NCBI RefSeq assembly: GCF_036324505.1
Contig: NC_086365.1
Location: forward strand, 7,002,655 to 7,066,654
DNA length: 64,000 nucleotides
Source: Eleginops maclovinus
Taxonomy: Eukaryota; Chordata; Actinopteri; Perciformes; Eleginopidae
Direction of reading: 5' to 3'
The position numbers and the translations under genes were made by a program. Under the pieces are notes generated by a model. That model worked only from the letters and a program-made list of their open reading frames with translations, ran no database searches and was not told the DNA's origin. Positions 10,321 through 24,500 of this stretch are shown here, piece by piece. How positions within the stretch are numbered: the first letter of the stretch is position 1; each line of letters starts with the position of its first letter.

Positions 10321-13300
10321 TTCACAAGACAGACAGATAAGCCTTTCAGACTCACACTCACAGCTACCGGTGTTTTTTTAATTATAAAGTTCGACCTGCA
10401 CGCCATCATTTAATGTCTAATGCCCCATAACGGCTTCATTTAAGCACCTTTGAAGTGCTCTGATTACACTTTGTTATTGTTTAACATCTCACAGAGCTCC
10501 TCCTGAATAACTCCTCACCTCACACGTCATGTGTTCATGAGAAAACTCAGGACAGAGAGCTCTATTCATTCTGCTGCCAGTTTCTGTCTGACCTTTGAGT
10601 CCAGCTGGACGCTATATTCTGTTTTCCTGTGCAGCCGATGGAAAAAACTTTGTTTGCGGTCTGAGGCAGCTGGAAATGGCATTATCGGCAACCTCCGTAT
10701 TCATGAATCAAGTGTCACCTGGTTAATTTCCTGCTTTGAATGTGGAGCATATATGAGGTTTAAGGGGTTTAATGACAATAGTATCTTTATATGATGGAGA
10801 AATATATCCCACCTAGTTCAAATCCGACCCGCGGCTCATTGCTGCCTTTCCGTCTCACCTCTAGATTAAAAAAGGCCAAAAGGATACATAAATACAATCA
10901 TCAAAATGTATAATTTACAACTCGCACAGTACAGCTGCATCATTTAAAATCAGTAGTGTTGAATAGTACATTGGATCTGATTCAGCCTATCCTCACTGAA
11001 GCTTACCGTTGGTGTTGAGGTCCGCTTGACAACATATTCGATCACTGTAATGAAACACTGTCCTTGCAGGTGTTTGTGTGGCTGTTCTCTCTGGGGAAAT
11101 CATCTTCCCTCCCAAGTTCTTGTAGGATGGTGTGTGTGTTTGCTCATGTGCAAGGGCACGTCACTGTTATGAACTCACACACAGAGAAACGCTCCCAAGG
11201 AAACCAAGATCTGAGGGGAGGGGATCTTTCTGTGTGTCCTTGAAGGCGACAGGTTCCCAGAGGGGCAGTGTAACACAAACAGAGCATGTTAATGTGTGCA
11301 AAGAGGGTCATCTGAGGTTACACACTGTCGCCCAACATCCTTTGGCGTCTCCCCACTACCCGGTCCAATCACAGCCAAGGACTCAGTGATGCAGTGTCCC
11401 TCTTACTGGAGGGATTCCTTGGAACTACCGCGTGACGTTGCCGCTTAAACAGCCCTGAGTCTCTCCTCCTCCTCACCCCCATTCTCTGCCCCCGGGTTTT
11501 CTGTCTCTCAGACTTTCACGATGTGCATCTGTCGCTTTGGTTTGAAAAGAAGGTGATCTAGCGCCATCCAAACTGCTCCCACAAGACTGGCTGTATAGAC
11601 AGCAGACAGAGTCATCATAAAGCCCTCCCTCTCTCCTCCAAACCAAGCTCCACCTCTCACTTTCTCCCTCTCTCTCCCTCTGTTTCTCTCCCAGCCTCAC
11701 AGTCACACACAAACATACTCTCTCTCTCTCCAAGACTCCCTTCTCCTACTCCAGATGAGCGTGCCTCCTGGTCAGGGCGAGCAGATTTGGAGCTGAAGGT
11801 GTGCTCTTGTTGCCAGGTAGGAACGCAGCTTTCCTTTTTTGGGCAGCCCCAGAAGTTACAAAGAAATGGGGTGTCACTTGTTGTTTTGTGGGTGTGTTTT
11901 TGTGGCCGGGTCAAATGTGTGTGGATGTATCGGTAACATAATCAGGAAGGGTGGGTGCTTGGAAGGTGGCACAGGGGAAGTACACTTTCCTACAACTCCT
12001 AGCCCCTCTTCATGATACATTTTTTGGCGCCCTTTTTCCGCCGCACCTTTCACAGCCATGTGCTACAATGATCTTTTAGTTGGTTTGCCTGGTGTAGGTA
12101 CAGGGTGCAGCTGGTGATATCAGATCAGCGGCAACATATAGAGCATGTCTCTGGTTGCGAGGGGAGACCACGGTGTGGATGTGTGGGCGGATGGAGAGAC
12201 AAGGAGAGGAGGGGTGGGGAATGGAGACAGACGAGCAGCTGCTTTCATCCCATAGAAGCTAATCCCTCCGTTTGTTCACCTCTCTTCATCAGATAAAATG
12301 GGCCGGCTGTGTCTCTCATGCCCTGTCCTTTTTTTTCTCCACTATCCTCCATCCTTCAATTGTGATGGTTTTATCTCGGGAAAGGAGGAAAGAGGCACGC
12401 TATTGATTGGGAAATGAGCTGTAATGCCATTTGAAAAGGGGAACAAGACCTCCCTCTCTGTGACTTTTCCTCCTGCATGCTTTTGTTCCTTTCTGTACCT
12501 TGTGCTTATAGTCTCTCATACAAACTCACCAGTGATAATGAATTCCTGCTCAGTCACAAACCTTTAAGCTGAGGAATCTATACAGTGAGCAGATAACATT
12601 TTAAACAGCCACTTGAGTTGCATACCCAGCATCTCTGCTGTTTTGGTGATTGGTGGGCACCCTTCTTCCTGTAAAGGAGGCTTATCACCTCCCACAGGTT
12701 TTCAGATAGATTGTCAAATGGCTACAGCATGACTCCTTGCTCTCTGCAACCATGTCAAGCATATCCGTGGTGATTGTAGCGCAGCTTCGCTGACAAATAA
12801 GGTATCATAAAAGACAGGCGGCCTATCACCTCTCGCCTGCTCCAGGATTACCTAATATCTCAGGAGGCAGGATCAGCCAATGCAATGGGAGAGAAGCGAG
12901 AGGCAGGGGGCGTAGGTTTGGGGTTGCTCAGGTGTTGCTGCTTAGCCTCGCGCTCAGAATGCATTAGCTAGGAAGCTCCCATGTGTCAACCCGTTACCAG
13001 GTGACGAAGAGAGTGAGAGCACAGCAGCACTCTATGCTTCCCCCACCCAAATCTAAATGACCCCTCAGCTCATTTCCCAAAGCAGAGCTTATGTTTACAT
13101 ACTCTCTGGGAGCTTCTGCAGATGCTCCATTTCATAAGCACTAACTGAATCAGACAGGCTGAGGCTGAGCCTGCACTGATGGATGCAGCATGGACTGTTG
13201 GCACTAGCCTTTTGAAAGAGTTTTTTTTAAAGCTGCGTGATAAAGCTCAACAGGTTGTGCAGTCCTCTTTTTGGCTGTAAGGGCTCAACACATCCTCTCT

Positions 13301-16300
13301 TAATGTTATTTAGACAAAGACTGAGAGAGTAGGGGCAAATGTTGACCTCTGAATTAATCAAGTGGCCAGTCAGCTGTCTCCCGACGTGTTGTCTGCATGT
13401 ATCGGGCTTGTTAAAGAGCTTTTAATGAGTAGTACAGGCCCACAGTCCCGAGCCTGATGTCCGAGAGACGCTTCCCCTTCACTTTGGTCGAATAATCTTT
13501 AAGTGAACTTTTCAAACAGCCAAAGGTGAGAATAAAAAGCAAAGTATTTCTTTCTGTTTGGTTGAAGTCTCTCATTGATGATCAGTGTATGACTGTAGAA
13601 TATGGATAGAGAGTGAAAGGAGTGTAACTGAAGCAGCTGGTCAGAAAAATAAGTCTTTGTTTTTGCTCTGAAAATTCAAAATGGAGGATATAAATAGATT
13701 CTCTCTTATGATTTGACCTTGTGTGGCCATTTGGTAGTGGGTGCCTGTGAGCAGGGATGTGCCCAGATCAGTGACACCGTGGCCAGACACTGAGTCATGC
13801 TGCTGGAGGTGGACGCCTCTGGGCTTCATGCTCTAATGCTAGGTTGGTTCTCCTTATAATCACAGTATTCTCTTCCTTGTATCATATAGGGATGATTAAA
13901 GTCATTGTTCACTAACACTAAGACCTATTTTTTACGTCTATCTGAGAAGTTGATCTCTGTTTTCCACAAGTAATCATGCAATAGCATCACTCTTAGTCTT
14001 TTGTTAACAGAGTAGTGCTCATCGATGATTCATTCAGCATGAAGAAAGCATAACTAGGTAATATTTGAGGGGGCAGCCCTAGGATCATAATCAATAGAGG
14101 ATAACAAACAATGCATAATGATGTGATGATTACAGGATTATCATGTTTTAAGGAATTCAGGAAATGATGAAGTAATGATGTCCTTTTGGAGTGGATCATT
14201 GATTGGCAGTTGGTTTCTAGCACTGCACTACAGCAGGATAAGTACATGGCTTGAACACTGTAACAATATAAATCTGGGAAACATCCAACTTATCTTAAAA
14301 GGAGAAGAAAAGACGCAACAGTCAATAAGATCGATCTGTCCTTCAGATGTTAAACTTCATATCTTCAGCAGTAGACAGAGGAGCCGTTCTCTGTGTAGAA
14401 CTAAACAAATGATCAAGTAAACATGCATCACTTCTGAGATGTAAAATGTCTATCATTAAGCATGAAATCCCGCTAAATTAACTTGCACAGTGTTTTGATT
14501 CTTCCAAATAAACATGACTGCACACAGTTTTCTATTAACTGTGTTTGTTTTCTTCTTGGGAATGAAATATTGAAAATGGCCCGTTAGCGAGCCAGCGTGG
14601 CACCACTGAGTGAGATCATTTTCTACAATGTTGTTTGGCATAATTAACCATGCCTTCAGTGCATTTTCTTTGGATCTACACTTATTTTGCGCATCAACTA
14701 TTTTTATATACCTTCTAAACCTCTCCACAAGCTTGTATTAAAATCCTCACGTTTCCTGTAGTTTCCATTTAAATGTGAGAGAATGAATCGCTCTAACGGT
14801 CAAAACAAGGGAGATTGTGTCGAATATTTCACACTCAGTCATTGTTCTAACTCAATTTAATAAAACACATTTAAAATAATGTAACGGAATTGATTTTCCT
14901 GACAGTGACAACATGTTTTCTTCATCTTAAACCCACACATTTCATTTCCAAAGTCATATAAGCTGCTTCATGGCAAAGCTACTCTGAGGGAGAATTTTTG
15001 CTGCAGTTTCTCAGGATTTTGGTGGAAACAATTCAGAAAATTTGAAAACACTTCAGTTATGAGGACATTCAGAAAACACAGAATGATTCCAACTCATTAT
15101 CGGTTTAGTTTGACATTGACATCAGCCCCTTGCTTCGGAAAAACGTTGCACAAAGACCATCCTAGTTCCATCATGTGTAAAGTAATAAGGCACTAATTGG
15201 AAAAGGTCCTCCACACAGTTTTTATTGCTGGGCTATAAAATCTGTTTCAGAGGCCTGACACTGATAAGCTCATTATCTCGCTCTAAATCCTGATTTGAAG
15301 TTCTGTGTTTGACAGGCTGTATAGAACTCAGGACTGCTTGATCTCTGTAGACCCACCGAGATAAGACTCAGATTACATGATCAATCTACTCGCACATGAT
15401 CTCACAAACACACATACACATTGTATTGACACAGCCTGACAGTGACACTTACATATTCATCAGAAAAATTGGTATTTGCATCTTTTTTTTTTCTTCGTTT
15501 GAGCCAAAGCTATCGAAGAAAAGAAGGCCACCTGCTACTTTTATGAATGTAATACAATTGGATTCCTTCACAAAGCTTAAGTGACGCTGGTGTGAAGCTG
15601 CTTTTTTAAAAGAGCATGACATGGACATTTCCTCCTAACACAACAAAGCTTTTTAGGGTGTTTTGCAAAGCATTGTACAGTTCAGACAAGAGCCCATTCT
15701 TCCAGCTGTATGCAACTGCACTTAAACTCATATTTATCTTCTGTAACTCAGCCAGTTGGCGTTTGAGTCGGAAAGGATCAGCCCCACAGCGTGAGCGATT
15801 TCTAATGAAGCCCGTCAAAAAACAAGTCTGTGTTGGATACCCTATGTCTGCTTAATTAAATACACAGAAGTGAAGGTTAAGAACTAGTTTTACTGGATGA
15901 TATTCATTGAATCCTTTCATTGTGTATTTAAGGAGTTTTTTTATTTCATGGCTTTGTCTCATCTGTCTGTCAGAGATTTTCATTTACAGAAGTTATCCTG
16001 GGTGTGCGCGTATAGCGATGGTGGCGGAGGGGAGGTGTTTCATTGTGATAGGTAAGGACGAGAAAATGATTTTATGGCAGAACTTCCAGTCTGAGAGCTG
16101 TAATTTTAAAATCTCCTTTAGGGGGAAATTGCTTTTGCCCTCCTACCATTTTTTAATATCCTGATTCATACTTAGGGCTGGTGGAAGGCATCATCTACCC
16201 GTAGTATTTTTTCTGCTGCTGCCCGAAGGTGCTGTGTGGTGACGTTATTAGAGATTAATACCATGTGGGTGTGTGGGAGTGCTCAGGGACGCGAGCCCTG

Positions 16301-16375
16301 CCCCGTGTGCTCCATGTCTGTCCTCTTGAGCCCCCAGCCTCGCCTCAACATAGTGGGCGAAACATCCCCTTTGCT
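10321..16375. other. Non-coding stretch with a polypyrimidine tract
   Basis: No exon or transposon was recognised across about 6 kb. A C/T-rich strand (about 11625-11735, including CTCTCTCTCTCTCC) explains the low-complexity frames there. G-rich patches at 12160-12240 and a T9 run near 15482 are also present. The short frames have no family motifs. Confidence 0.5.
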
Positions 16376-17420
16376 TGATGAAAGAATAGATTAATTATTA
16401 CTGAAGGGCAGGCAGAGTAAAAAGAGGCCCTGGAGGACAATTTCAATGTTTCATGAATGTAATGAGGCGTTTTTAAAAAAAGTCTCTCTCTCTCTGCTTA
16501 CCTGAAACGCGCAAGCACATCCACCCAGCCCTAAACACACATGGGGGCATCCCATGATGCACCTGCTAGACGTGCTGATATCAAGGCGGTGACTTAGTGG
16601 GGAATGAAATAGAGGAGGAAGGGAACATCACCTCCGGGGTAATAAGTAATAACCTTACCAACTGCTGTTCTATGTGTAATTGTCATTCTCGCCCCCATTG
16701 TTCCGTCTTTTTGTCTCGAATGATTAGATTAGAGGTGCTCCACTATGGCCCCCTGCTGATTTAGCCACTCTATATTGGCAGTGTTAGTGTCAGCATGGAG
16801 ATGAGCCTGGAATCTAAATTACTCCTGTCCATTCTACAGCATCTCATTCGTGAGTTTTGGAACAGCTGTCATTTTGCTGATAATTGGGTATGACATAGTC
16901 GAATGCATCAATTTTAGCAAAAATGACACTCAAATCATAATGCTGAGTCTTATCTGAGACAGAAAAGGCTAATTGTGGTCTAGCCATTGTCCAATGACTC
17001 TGTTGCTACCCCTAGAATATTTCAGCACAACGAGGGTAAACGGAGTAACCGATGTCCAGGTGAGTCCTGCTGCTTCCTTGGAGGATCCATGAATCATAAA
17101 GCAACACCCAGCAGTGTGTGCAAGACATAGTGGCACGGAGGGATAAAAAAAGCAATTAAAATCAGTGTCATCCTCGGTGACACAAATGACCTTGGTGGAT
17201 TTAAAACGTGTCACAGTAATTCCAACATGTGGTGGAAAGCATGAATACTTGTCACAGATATACAACTTATTGCCTCTTTAATGTCCATTTCCCTGCCAAG
17301 AGAGTGCAAATCGAATGAAGAGAGCAGATTTTTCAAGTGAATCACATCAATGTATGCTACCAATCAAGGTCATTGCATGCCAATTACCTTCACTGTGGAT
17401 GGATTGGACAGAGTAATCAT
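16376..17420. other. Candidate conserved non-coding block
   Basis: Several sub-blocks look enhancer-like: AGATTAATTATTACTG (about 16388), AATGATTAGATTAGAGG (about 16719) and a segment at about 17363-17400 with a nuclear-receptor-type TCAAGGTCA followed by TTGCATGCCAATTACC. There are no repeats and no coding signal. Conservation is inferred, not shown. Confidence 0.3.
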
Positions 17421-18579
17421 GATTGCAGCCATAATATTTTCAAATGACCCTTGTGTGAGGATGGTCTCCTCTCTGATCCAGCCATGCAAGTGGGGTCATA
17501 AACTGTTGAACTACTGAGTCCTTGTTTCCTCGTTGGACAGGAACCCCCCTCTCACACTGGAGCTCAGCCCTGCTGTGGAGAAGAGATTGCGAAGGAGCGC
17601 TGAGAGATAAGGGAAAAGGCATCCCTCCTTTCACCCCACCTTTTCTCATCTCCTGGCCCCGACGATTCTCCATTACTGTTAGCCGAGCAGCATGTGTGCC
17701 CTCCGCTGCAGACCGCCGACATTTGCCTCTGATGCAAACATCCTTGTTTGTCACCATGGCAACCAAGTCTCCTGCCTGCTGTAGGTTGTCATGCCAGCCG
17801 CCTCCCCCCTTCTCTTCTTCCTCACCCATTAGAGCTGTACTGTAGATGACACGTGCGAGAACATGCCTCCACCCGATCGGTCTACTTATCCTCCTGAGCT
17901 GCTGTCATGACGTCTCATTGTTTATCATGCGCCTTTTCGAGGTGGCCCCCTTTTTCCAGCAGCTATATACAAATATGTTGCGTAGTAATTCAACCCTCAG
18001 CTACAGGAATGTTTTCACTGAGAGAACTGCCAACCAGCACAGCCAGAGTCAAGTGCTGGTATAAAAGCACAACCTGCAAAAGCCCAGAGCTCAAAGGATG
18101 GAGAGATATAACAGCAAGCGGCCTCAATTTCCACTCCTCTTGTATACTCTACAAACCAATTCATCCTTGAAACATGGAGCAGTCTGACATGTTTTGGGCT
18201 CCCATGAAGAATGATGCAAATGTGCGGGAATAAAGGTTTGAACTGTGCAGAGTTCATCGTCAAAGCCAAGCTTTTCTGGGGGCCAGACAGAGGCCTTTCT
18301 CCAAAAACATGTCCACCCAGTGTTAGGACAAAACACTCATTACCACAGCGCCACGGGCCAACACGGCCCACATGGGGATAATAACTAAGCATCTGGTTGA
18401 ATTTGATATAATGCTGGCATACTGGAGGTCTGGGGTCTGCGATAGAGCAGAAGCTATTGTGGTCTCTTGAGATGACTCCTGCACTTTGCTGTTTAAGCTA
18501 AGAAACCCTGCTGCGTTATCCACACCTGAGGGTTCAATGGGATCTCTACAATGCAGCCTTAGCATAGGCCTACTTCCCA
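17421..18579. other. Non-coding stretch with chance frames on both strands
   Basis: Frames of 107-129 codons occur on opposite strands at 17440-17845 and 18015-18392. They overlap, are low in recognisable motifs, and have compositions expected from GC-richer non-coding DNA. No host gene is called. Confidence 0.5.
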
Positions 18580-19110
18580 ATATTTTGAGAGGATTATTAT
18601 CCCTATTTACTACTCTTAAGAGAATGGAGAGCTAACACCATCATGATAATGAGTGACTTTTCCCCCTCTGTTGGATAGGTTGGGCTTGAGGAGCCGTTTT
18701 GCTGCTGAGAAACTTCAGAGATTGCTGTTCCTTATCTCCTAAATGAACTCATTACCTTGACATCCTGCTTTTTCCTGGGAACAGATTGGCCTTGAATTTA
18801 TAATGAAACATGGCTGTCCCTTCACGTCCCATACGACATTGAGAGATTCGACACAAGCCCCTAACTCTCGGTCGTATTCTTGTCATTGATTTGGGCTCCA
18901 CAGCTCGATGAATAACCTTGAGTAGAGGGCGAATACAAAATGGAAAGACGAGAGAGGTGGTAAAATATGAATGCTGTCCATGTCCGTCTGTGTCTCCTCT
19001 GAAATGAAATTCTATCAAACTGTCAGCAGGATTTTCCAAATCATAAAGCTATCCTGAAAAATAGGCCAGGTGCCGGCGCAATTTTGCAATTCCGACTGAC
19101 AAGCCAACTT
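18580..19110. other. Candidate conserved non-coding block
   Basis: About 500 bases of repeat-free mixed-composition sequence with recurrent regulatory-like cores such as CATGATAATGAG, TTATAATGAAACATGG and GTCATTGATTTGGG. No splice-bounded frame is seen. The inference rests on sequence texture only. Confidence 0.25.
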
Positions 19111-19690
19111 TAAGGAATAGCAAGTGTTCACCACATTGCTATGTTAATGTTTCCTTCGTCCAGCAGCATGTCGAAATGCTGCATGTTTGGACGTTTTTCT
19201 GGTCGCAGGGATCTGACTTTCATCTTACTTTGGGTCACTTTTTACTCAGCTGTCCAATCGCTTTGGAGAAAGAGCCTCATTCCCCTTCTTGGTTTTGTAT
19301 TGAAAAGAAAACAAGTGTTTAATTTGTTTTAAATTGTTTTGTTTGTGAGGATAAATGAAGGAATTTACCATATTTAATTGTAATATTGCGCCAATCATTG
19401 CAGGGGAAATGTCTTTACTGCCAGTGTGAATGTGCCACCCTCTCTGCATCACATAAGTGGAAGTGTGGCAATACGTTGGCCAACAAATTGGTGAGCAAAT
19501 TCTATTTCTCGGATACAATTTCTGCAATAAGGAACTGGAAGTCAATTCGTCAATTAGCATTGTCATTCTATATCTGCTGTCTTCAGATGGCTTGAGGGAT
19601 ACAATGTGCAGAACATTTCCTATAAAGTCGACCATGGTTACTGTCTAAATTGGGTTCAGTAAGACCAACGAGGCAAAAACATCTCAGCCC
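19111..19690. other. Non-coding stretch, no gene seen
   Basis: Short frames on both strands (up to 129 codons on the minus strand, 19635-19246) lack domains. No transposon features were recognised. Confidence 0.5.
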
Positions 19691-19960
19691 TGTCAATCAC
19701 AACCTCTCGTTGAAGCATACACTAATTGCATATGCAAATTTCCCCGAGATTATGAGTTTGCACCCGCTGTAGGGTTTGGTGATTGCGAGTTGCGATAATG
19801 ATGGATTTCCTCACATTCATTTCTTAAACGCTGGTAATGAAGAGGCAGCCACTTACAAATGCGGATTATGCATGCACTGTGCATTGGGAAACAAACTCTG
19901 CAAGTCGGCCGCCATTAACGACAAGCATTCCAATTAGAAGTGGCTGAATATCATTTAACT
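19691..19960. other. Candidate conserved non-coding element with octamer site
   Basis: Contains CTAATTGCATATGCAAAT (about 19722-19739), which combines a homeodomain core with the POU/octamer motif ATGCAAAT. GCGATAATGATGG and GGATTATGCATGCA follow. The dense homeodomain/POU sites and lack of repeats fit a developmental enhancer. Untested. Confidence 0.35.
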
Positions 19961-20999
19961 TTAATGTTTCCTATCTGGGAAAACATCAGGGAAATGACTG
20001 GTGTCTTTAAGATGTGTTAATCCAGGAAAACTGCCACGTGTTTCCAAAAAGATGTGTTGATACAAATGTTAGTTTCGGTGCTTTGAGCAACACAAACAAA
20101 ATGTCTATCACCTTAATTATATTAGGCTAGAAAACAAACACTTTTAGGAGGAGCTATAGTATTAGTTTTTGTTTTGGATGACCGTTTAAAGACTCCTTGG
20201 TTCTGTTTTTCCTCATATGTGGCTCTTGCTACTATGTGGCTTGGAATTATTTCAGTCTTGTGTGCAGTATACTATTTCCTGGAGGACAAAGCTCGACAGT
20301 GACCATGGCTGCTGGTGGAATTATTTTGGTTTTATTAGACTCAGTGGGTGTGCGTGAAGATTAAATGGGTAACTACATCCCAGAAAACCACAGAGTACAA
20401 CAATAAATGTTGCAGGGGAGCAGAGACAAAGGCATCTGAAGGAAAATGAGGATATGGAAGCCATGTGATCAGTTGGGAGGTAGAGACATCCTCTAACAAG
20501 CTCAGCAGCTGATTTTCTTTAAAAATAGCTGACAGCATGTAAGCATTGAGATAACAACAAAGAGCCATGAACAAGGAAAGCTAAAACTACTCCACAAGGC
20601 AACACAGCCGATTGATAATTGTGTTGTCAACATTCAGCTATCAGAACTATTCACATTGCAGTCCCAAATTGTTACCACACTTTTTTTGAGCCTCATTGTT
20701 GTCTTTTTTGTGAAGTGTGTGTCCATGGGGAATATTATTCTCCAAAACCCCAAATCTTTTTCTTTTTTTTCTTCGATCTGTATCCCTGTGGGCGTAATGA
20801 GCCATTTTCTGGCAGGAGCACTATACACGTTTGTTATTCATAAAAAAGGTGCTGTAGCTATTCACTGGAAAAAAAGGAAGGAAAGTTCTATTTTTGAGCA
20901 ACTCACACAAACACACACAAACAATCTGGCCCCACTCAGCCTGCAGCGCCTCTGGACCTGATCACAGATTATGAGAAGCTTCAATCAATAACTCTCTGG
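19961..20999. other. Non-coding stretch, no gene seen
   Basis: AT-rich with short chance frames; nothing else recognised. Confidence 0.55.
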
Positions 21000-21560
21000 C
21001 TGGCTAACCTGCTAAGAGGCATGGAACAAAATCAAGGCAGGTATAAGTAAAGAAAGGCAAGTCTTGATAAAAGTAAAGCTGATACAAACAACTAAATAAA
21101 CACAAAACTATGGAAGCAGACAGCAAAAAAACTAAAACAAGGAACAAACCAGAATGGCACGAGGAAAAGAGGAAGTTAATCACCTTTCAGATAATCCAGG
21201 GAACAAACACTAGAAACTTTGAGGAGCAGATCCTCACCAGGGACACCTCGATCGCAAATATAGAAGACAAACAGACATAGAAACACTCAGAAAGATATTC
21301 ATCAGAGCAATCGCTAAAGGCGGGAAAGTACAAAGACAGGAAGTGAAACCAGACAAGAAGAATGATCTTACAAAATCAAACAGGTGTGGAGATCGTATTG
21401 AAACGCAGGAGACGTTCATTAAAGTTGAGCACACGAATGCGTGTCTCGTTTAATCACACAGTCAAAGTTATCACAAAACAAGATGGCGCTGTCCTGTAAA
21501 CCAACAAGCATGGGGCTCCACGTCATCGTAAACACAGATTAATTAAAGGGACCACGATCC
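21000..21560. repeat. Possible dispersed-repeat remnant, unclassified
   Basis: A long A-rich purine-biased stretch (about 21030-21230, with many AAACAA, AACTAAA and AGACAAAC words) leads into GGAAGTGAAACCAGACAAG and a GC-richer end. This texture is common at the tails of fish retroelements. No coding motif or terminal repeat was found, so the family is unknown and it may be ordinary sequence. Confidence 0.25.
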
Positions 21561-24500
21561 CTTTTTACAGTTGTACTTTTAAGCATAAACCAACGGTCAT
21601 ACTTACAGGCATGAAACAACAGTGTGTAGAACCACACTTAAGAAGGAGGTGAATTATGTATATTAGAGTCACTACACAGGAAACATTCAAAAGCAATGTC
21701 TCCTAATGATCTACCTCGGGACTGGTTGCTATTCAGATTGGAAGCAGCGGGTTCAATGAGTTATCACAGCCATTGCTGCAACCTGAAGTCTGTGTGTCCC
21801 TCTGGAGAGTCAGTCATAAAGTTTGGCAACCAGTGAGAGCCAAGTGTTGCATAACAGAGTCTCACATCAACAGCTTCATCTGTTCAACTGTAAATACCTA
21901 AGAATCAGACAAACAAGGATAGCTCCGTGAGATTCCACAACTTAAATAATAACAAAACCCTCAGCCTGTTTGAATCTTATTTTGTTTTGCAAGAAAAAAT
22001 GTACGCGTAGATGATCAGCGCTAATTAAAAATCTCACAATTAAGTTTTTAATAACCTGTGAACAAGCTGCTGAGCGTCAAAAACAGTATCACTGCTGACA
22101 CATTAATTTCTGAGGAGTTGTTAACATGCCTTAATTGGCCTCAGTTCCACATTGGTGCACACGGATTTCCATTTTGCTAACAAATGATGCTTTAATTTGA
22201 AAAAGCATAATCAGAATACTGTGCTTTGATCAGCAATTCACTTCTAACCGATCTTGTGTTAAAAATGAATTAGATTTGTTGGCATTCTTTTCAGCAGAAG
22301 CTTGAAATCCCTGAAATGTATCACATCAGGCAGATTTAGGTTGCTGTTTAGCGTCACACAATTGTGTACCCTGAGTTGGTATTTGCAGGTTGTGTGAGCT
22401 GTTAGAGTAAATCGTTTCCTCGAGACAGAAAACACCCTCTTTCCTCACTTGCTTACTGAAAATCACCAGTTGCTGATATCCCCCGTATCACAGAGATTCT
22501 TCAGTAAATGATGTTGTCCCGCTGTGTTGTCCTGCCGTCTCTTCTCTGTGTACAGTAAACACAGCCACTGACTCACGACTCCATCCCCAGCTTTGGGGTC
22601 ACTACATACTAAGTCGCTCTCTGTTTACCCTCAGTCTACCTCCTATCTCCTGCATTCCCCTCTCTCTCCCTGTCTCCCCATGTCCACCCGGCTCTCTCTC
22701 TGCGTTTCTCTGGATGCATTTATAATAGGATTTGGTGAAAATACACAGCCACAGGGCAGAGTCTGGTTGATTGAATTTGCAGAAAAGAGCTCCAAATTAA
22801 TAAATTGAGAGCTGGGAAATATCATCACTGAAGGTTAATGTAATTCATTTATTAAATTGCTGTTTTTTGAATCGACCTGCTTTACTCAACCCTTTTTTGC
22901 TTTTGCATTTGAGGCTTCTTTGCAGAGTTCTTTGAATGACTGGGAAACAGGCCATATCTGTGTTAACATAATATTTATTGAATGTGACATTCAGATTATT
23001 TAACAGGATTTGGATCAGCTGGGGGTCTGCACAATTACCCAAGAGTCAGGCTTCCTGGATTTTTGTGTTTTAAATCCTTAAGCCAAGTTTCTCTTGTAAT
23101 CTTATTCTAAACTGGATTTGGTGTGGTTCAAAGGCTTAAAGGGCCAGTGGTTGCTGTAATCTGATACAGCCCGCGAACTAGTCTTTTAAACGTTTAATCG
23201 ATATGTTGCTAAGTACGCTTGGCTCTTGGTGGGGTGCCAGCATGTGGATCAAAACAAGTCCTTGCTTGTTGATAAAAATAACTTTATGCTTCACTGTTCT
23301 GTTTTATCTTAACCTTGTAAGAGCTGCAATATTTTCTCACTCCCTATGTGGTCGACCTCCACAGGCCTGGGGAGGCCTTCTGTCACGAAGAGAAAGTGTG
23401 GTAATGACATTGTGGGCTGATGTTACATGGCTTTAAATGCTAAGCCCACCGAACACGCACTTATTATCTGTGACTCAGAGCAGGTGATAGTATAATACTT
23501 CAGATACATTAGTGTAATATATGCGTACAGATGGGTCATAAATTGAAGTAAAGGCTGAATAAATGAGCAGACGGGCGTAATGATGCACAGGGCACCAGGG
23601 GTCGCTTAATGGTTTGATGGCTATGAAAATGATGGGGCCCTAATCTAGTAAGAAAACGTGTAGATTTTTCACCTGACTTAATAGATTGTATTTTCCCCGT
23701 TAAAAAGAACAAGGGAGAGAAATATCTTTTAGAAAAATAGTTGTTACGCCTTTAGTTACAACAGCTCAAAAACAATATATTAGAAAACTTGCTAGCTGTA
23801 TTGTCTTACGTCTTATCTTCACATGAAATGAAAGAGACGACGAGAAAATTAATAGGATAACAAGTTCATGTAAAGGGTTATATGCCAAAAGGGTAAAAAA
23901 GTACTAGTTTAGAACGGCTTCGGTTCTGTTTTGGTTAACTATAAACATAAAAGCCTCAGACATTCACCAGTGGGGCATCGAAAGGTGAAAATATTGTGAG
24001 CTTGGGATAACAACATCAAAAGCTAATTAAAAAAAAACGATTGACTTCAAGATGACGGAACCCAGAAGTGCTGAAATGCTAACTTTTTTCCGGGTTCAGG
24101 ACTTATTACTTCACCACTCTATGCCTGAATAAGAGGTAAGAGGTAGTCAGATTCAGCGCCTCAGTCTAAAGGACAGCTCCCTCTCTCGCAGCAGCAAACT
24201 GACCAAAAACGTTACATTTACTTGTGTAAGGGCTCGAGTGTTTAGACCCCAGATCCCCTTCTTCTGTCCCAACATCAGTCAGGGTGTCATTTGTTTTATT
24301 CAACACAGCTGCATGTATATTTAGCACCTGGCTGCCTCATCAGAAAGGAGGGAGATTTGTTGTGTGTGTGTTGTGGGTCTCCAGAATGGGGTCACGATTG
24401 CTCCATGTTTCCAAAGCTGCCAGACCACCGCAGGCTAACATCAAACAACCAGAACACCTGTTTCCAGACAGAGTTTCTCGTTCAGTCGCTGCTCAGATGA

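Noticed and set aside
11625..11735. Splice acceptor polypyrimidine tract of an exon
   Set aside because: The tract is over 100 bases of simple C/T repeats, with no exon-like frame following.
17440..17845. Opposed frames of 129 and 107 codons
   Set aside because: Overlapping on opposite strands, low-complexity residues, GC-richer non-coding DNA explains them.
19246..19635. 129-codon minus-strand frame
   Set aside because: No domain and two shorter plus-strand frames overlap it; treated as chance.
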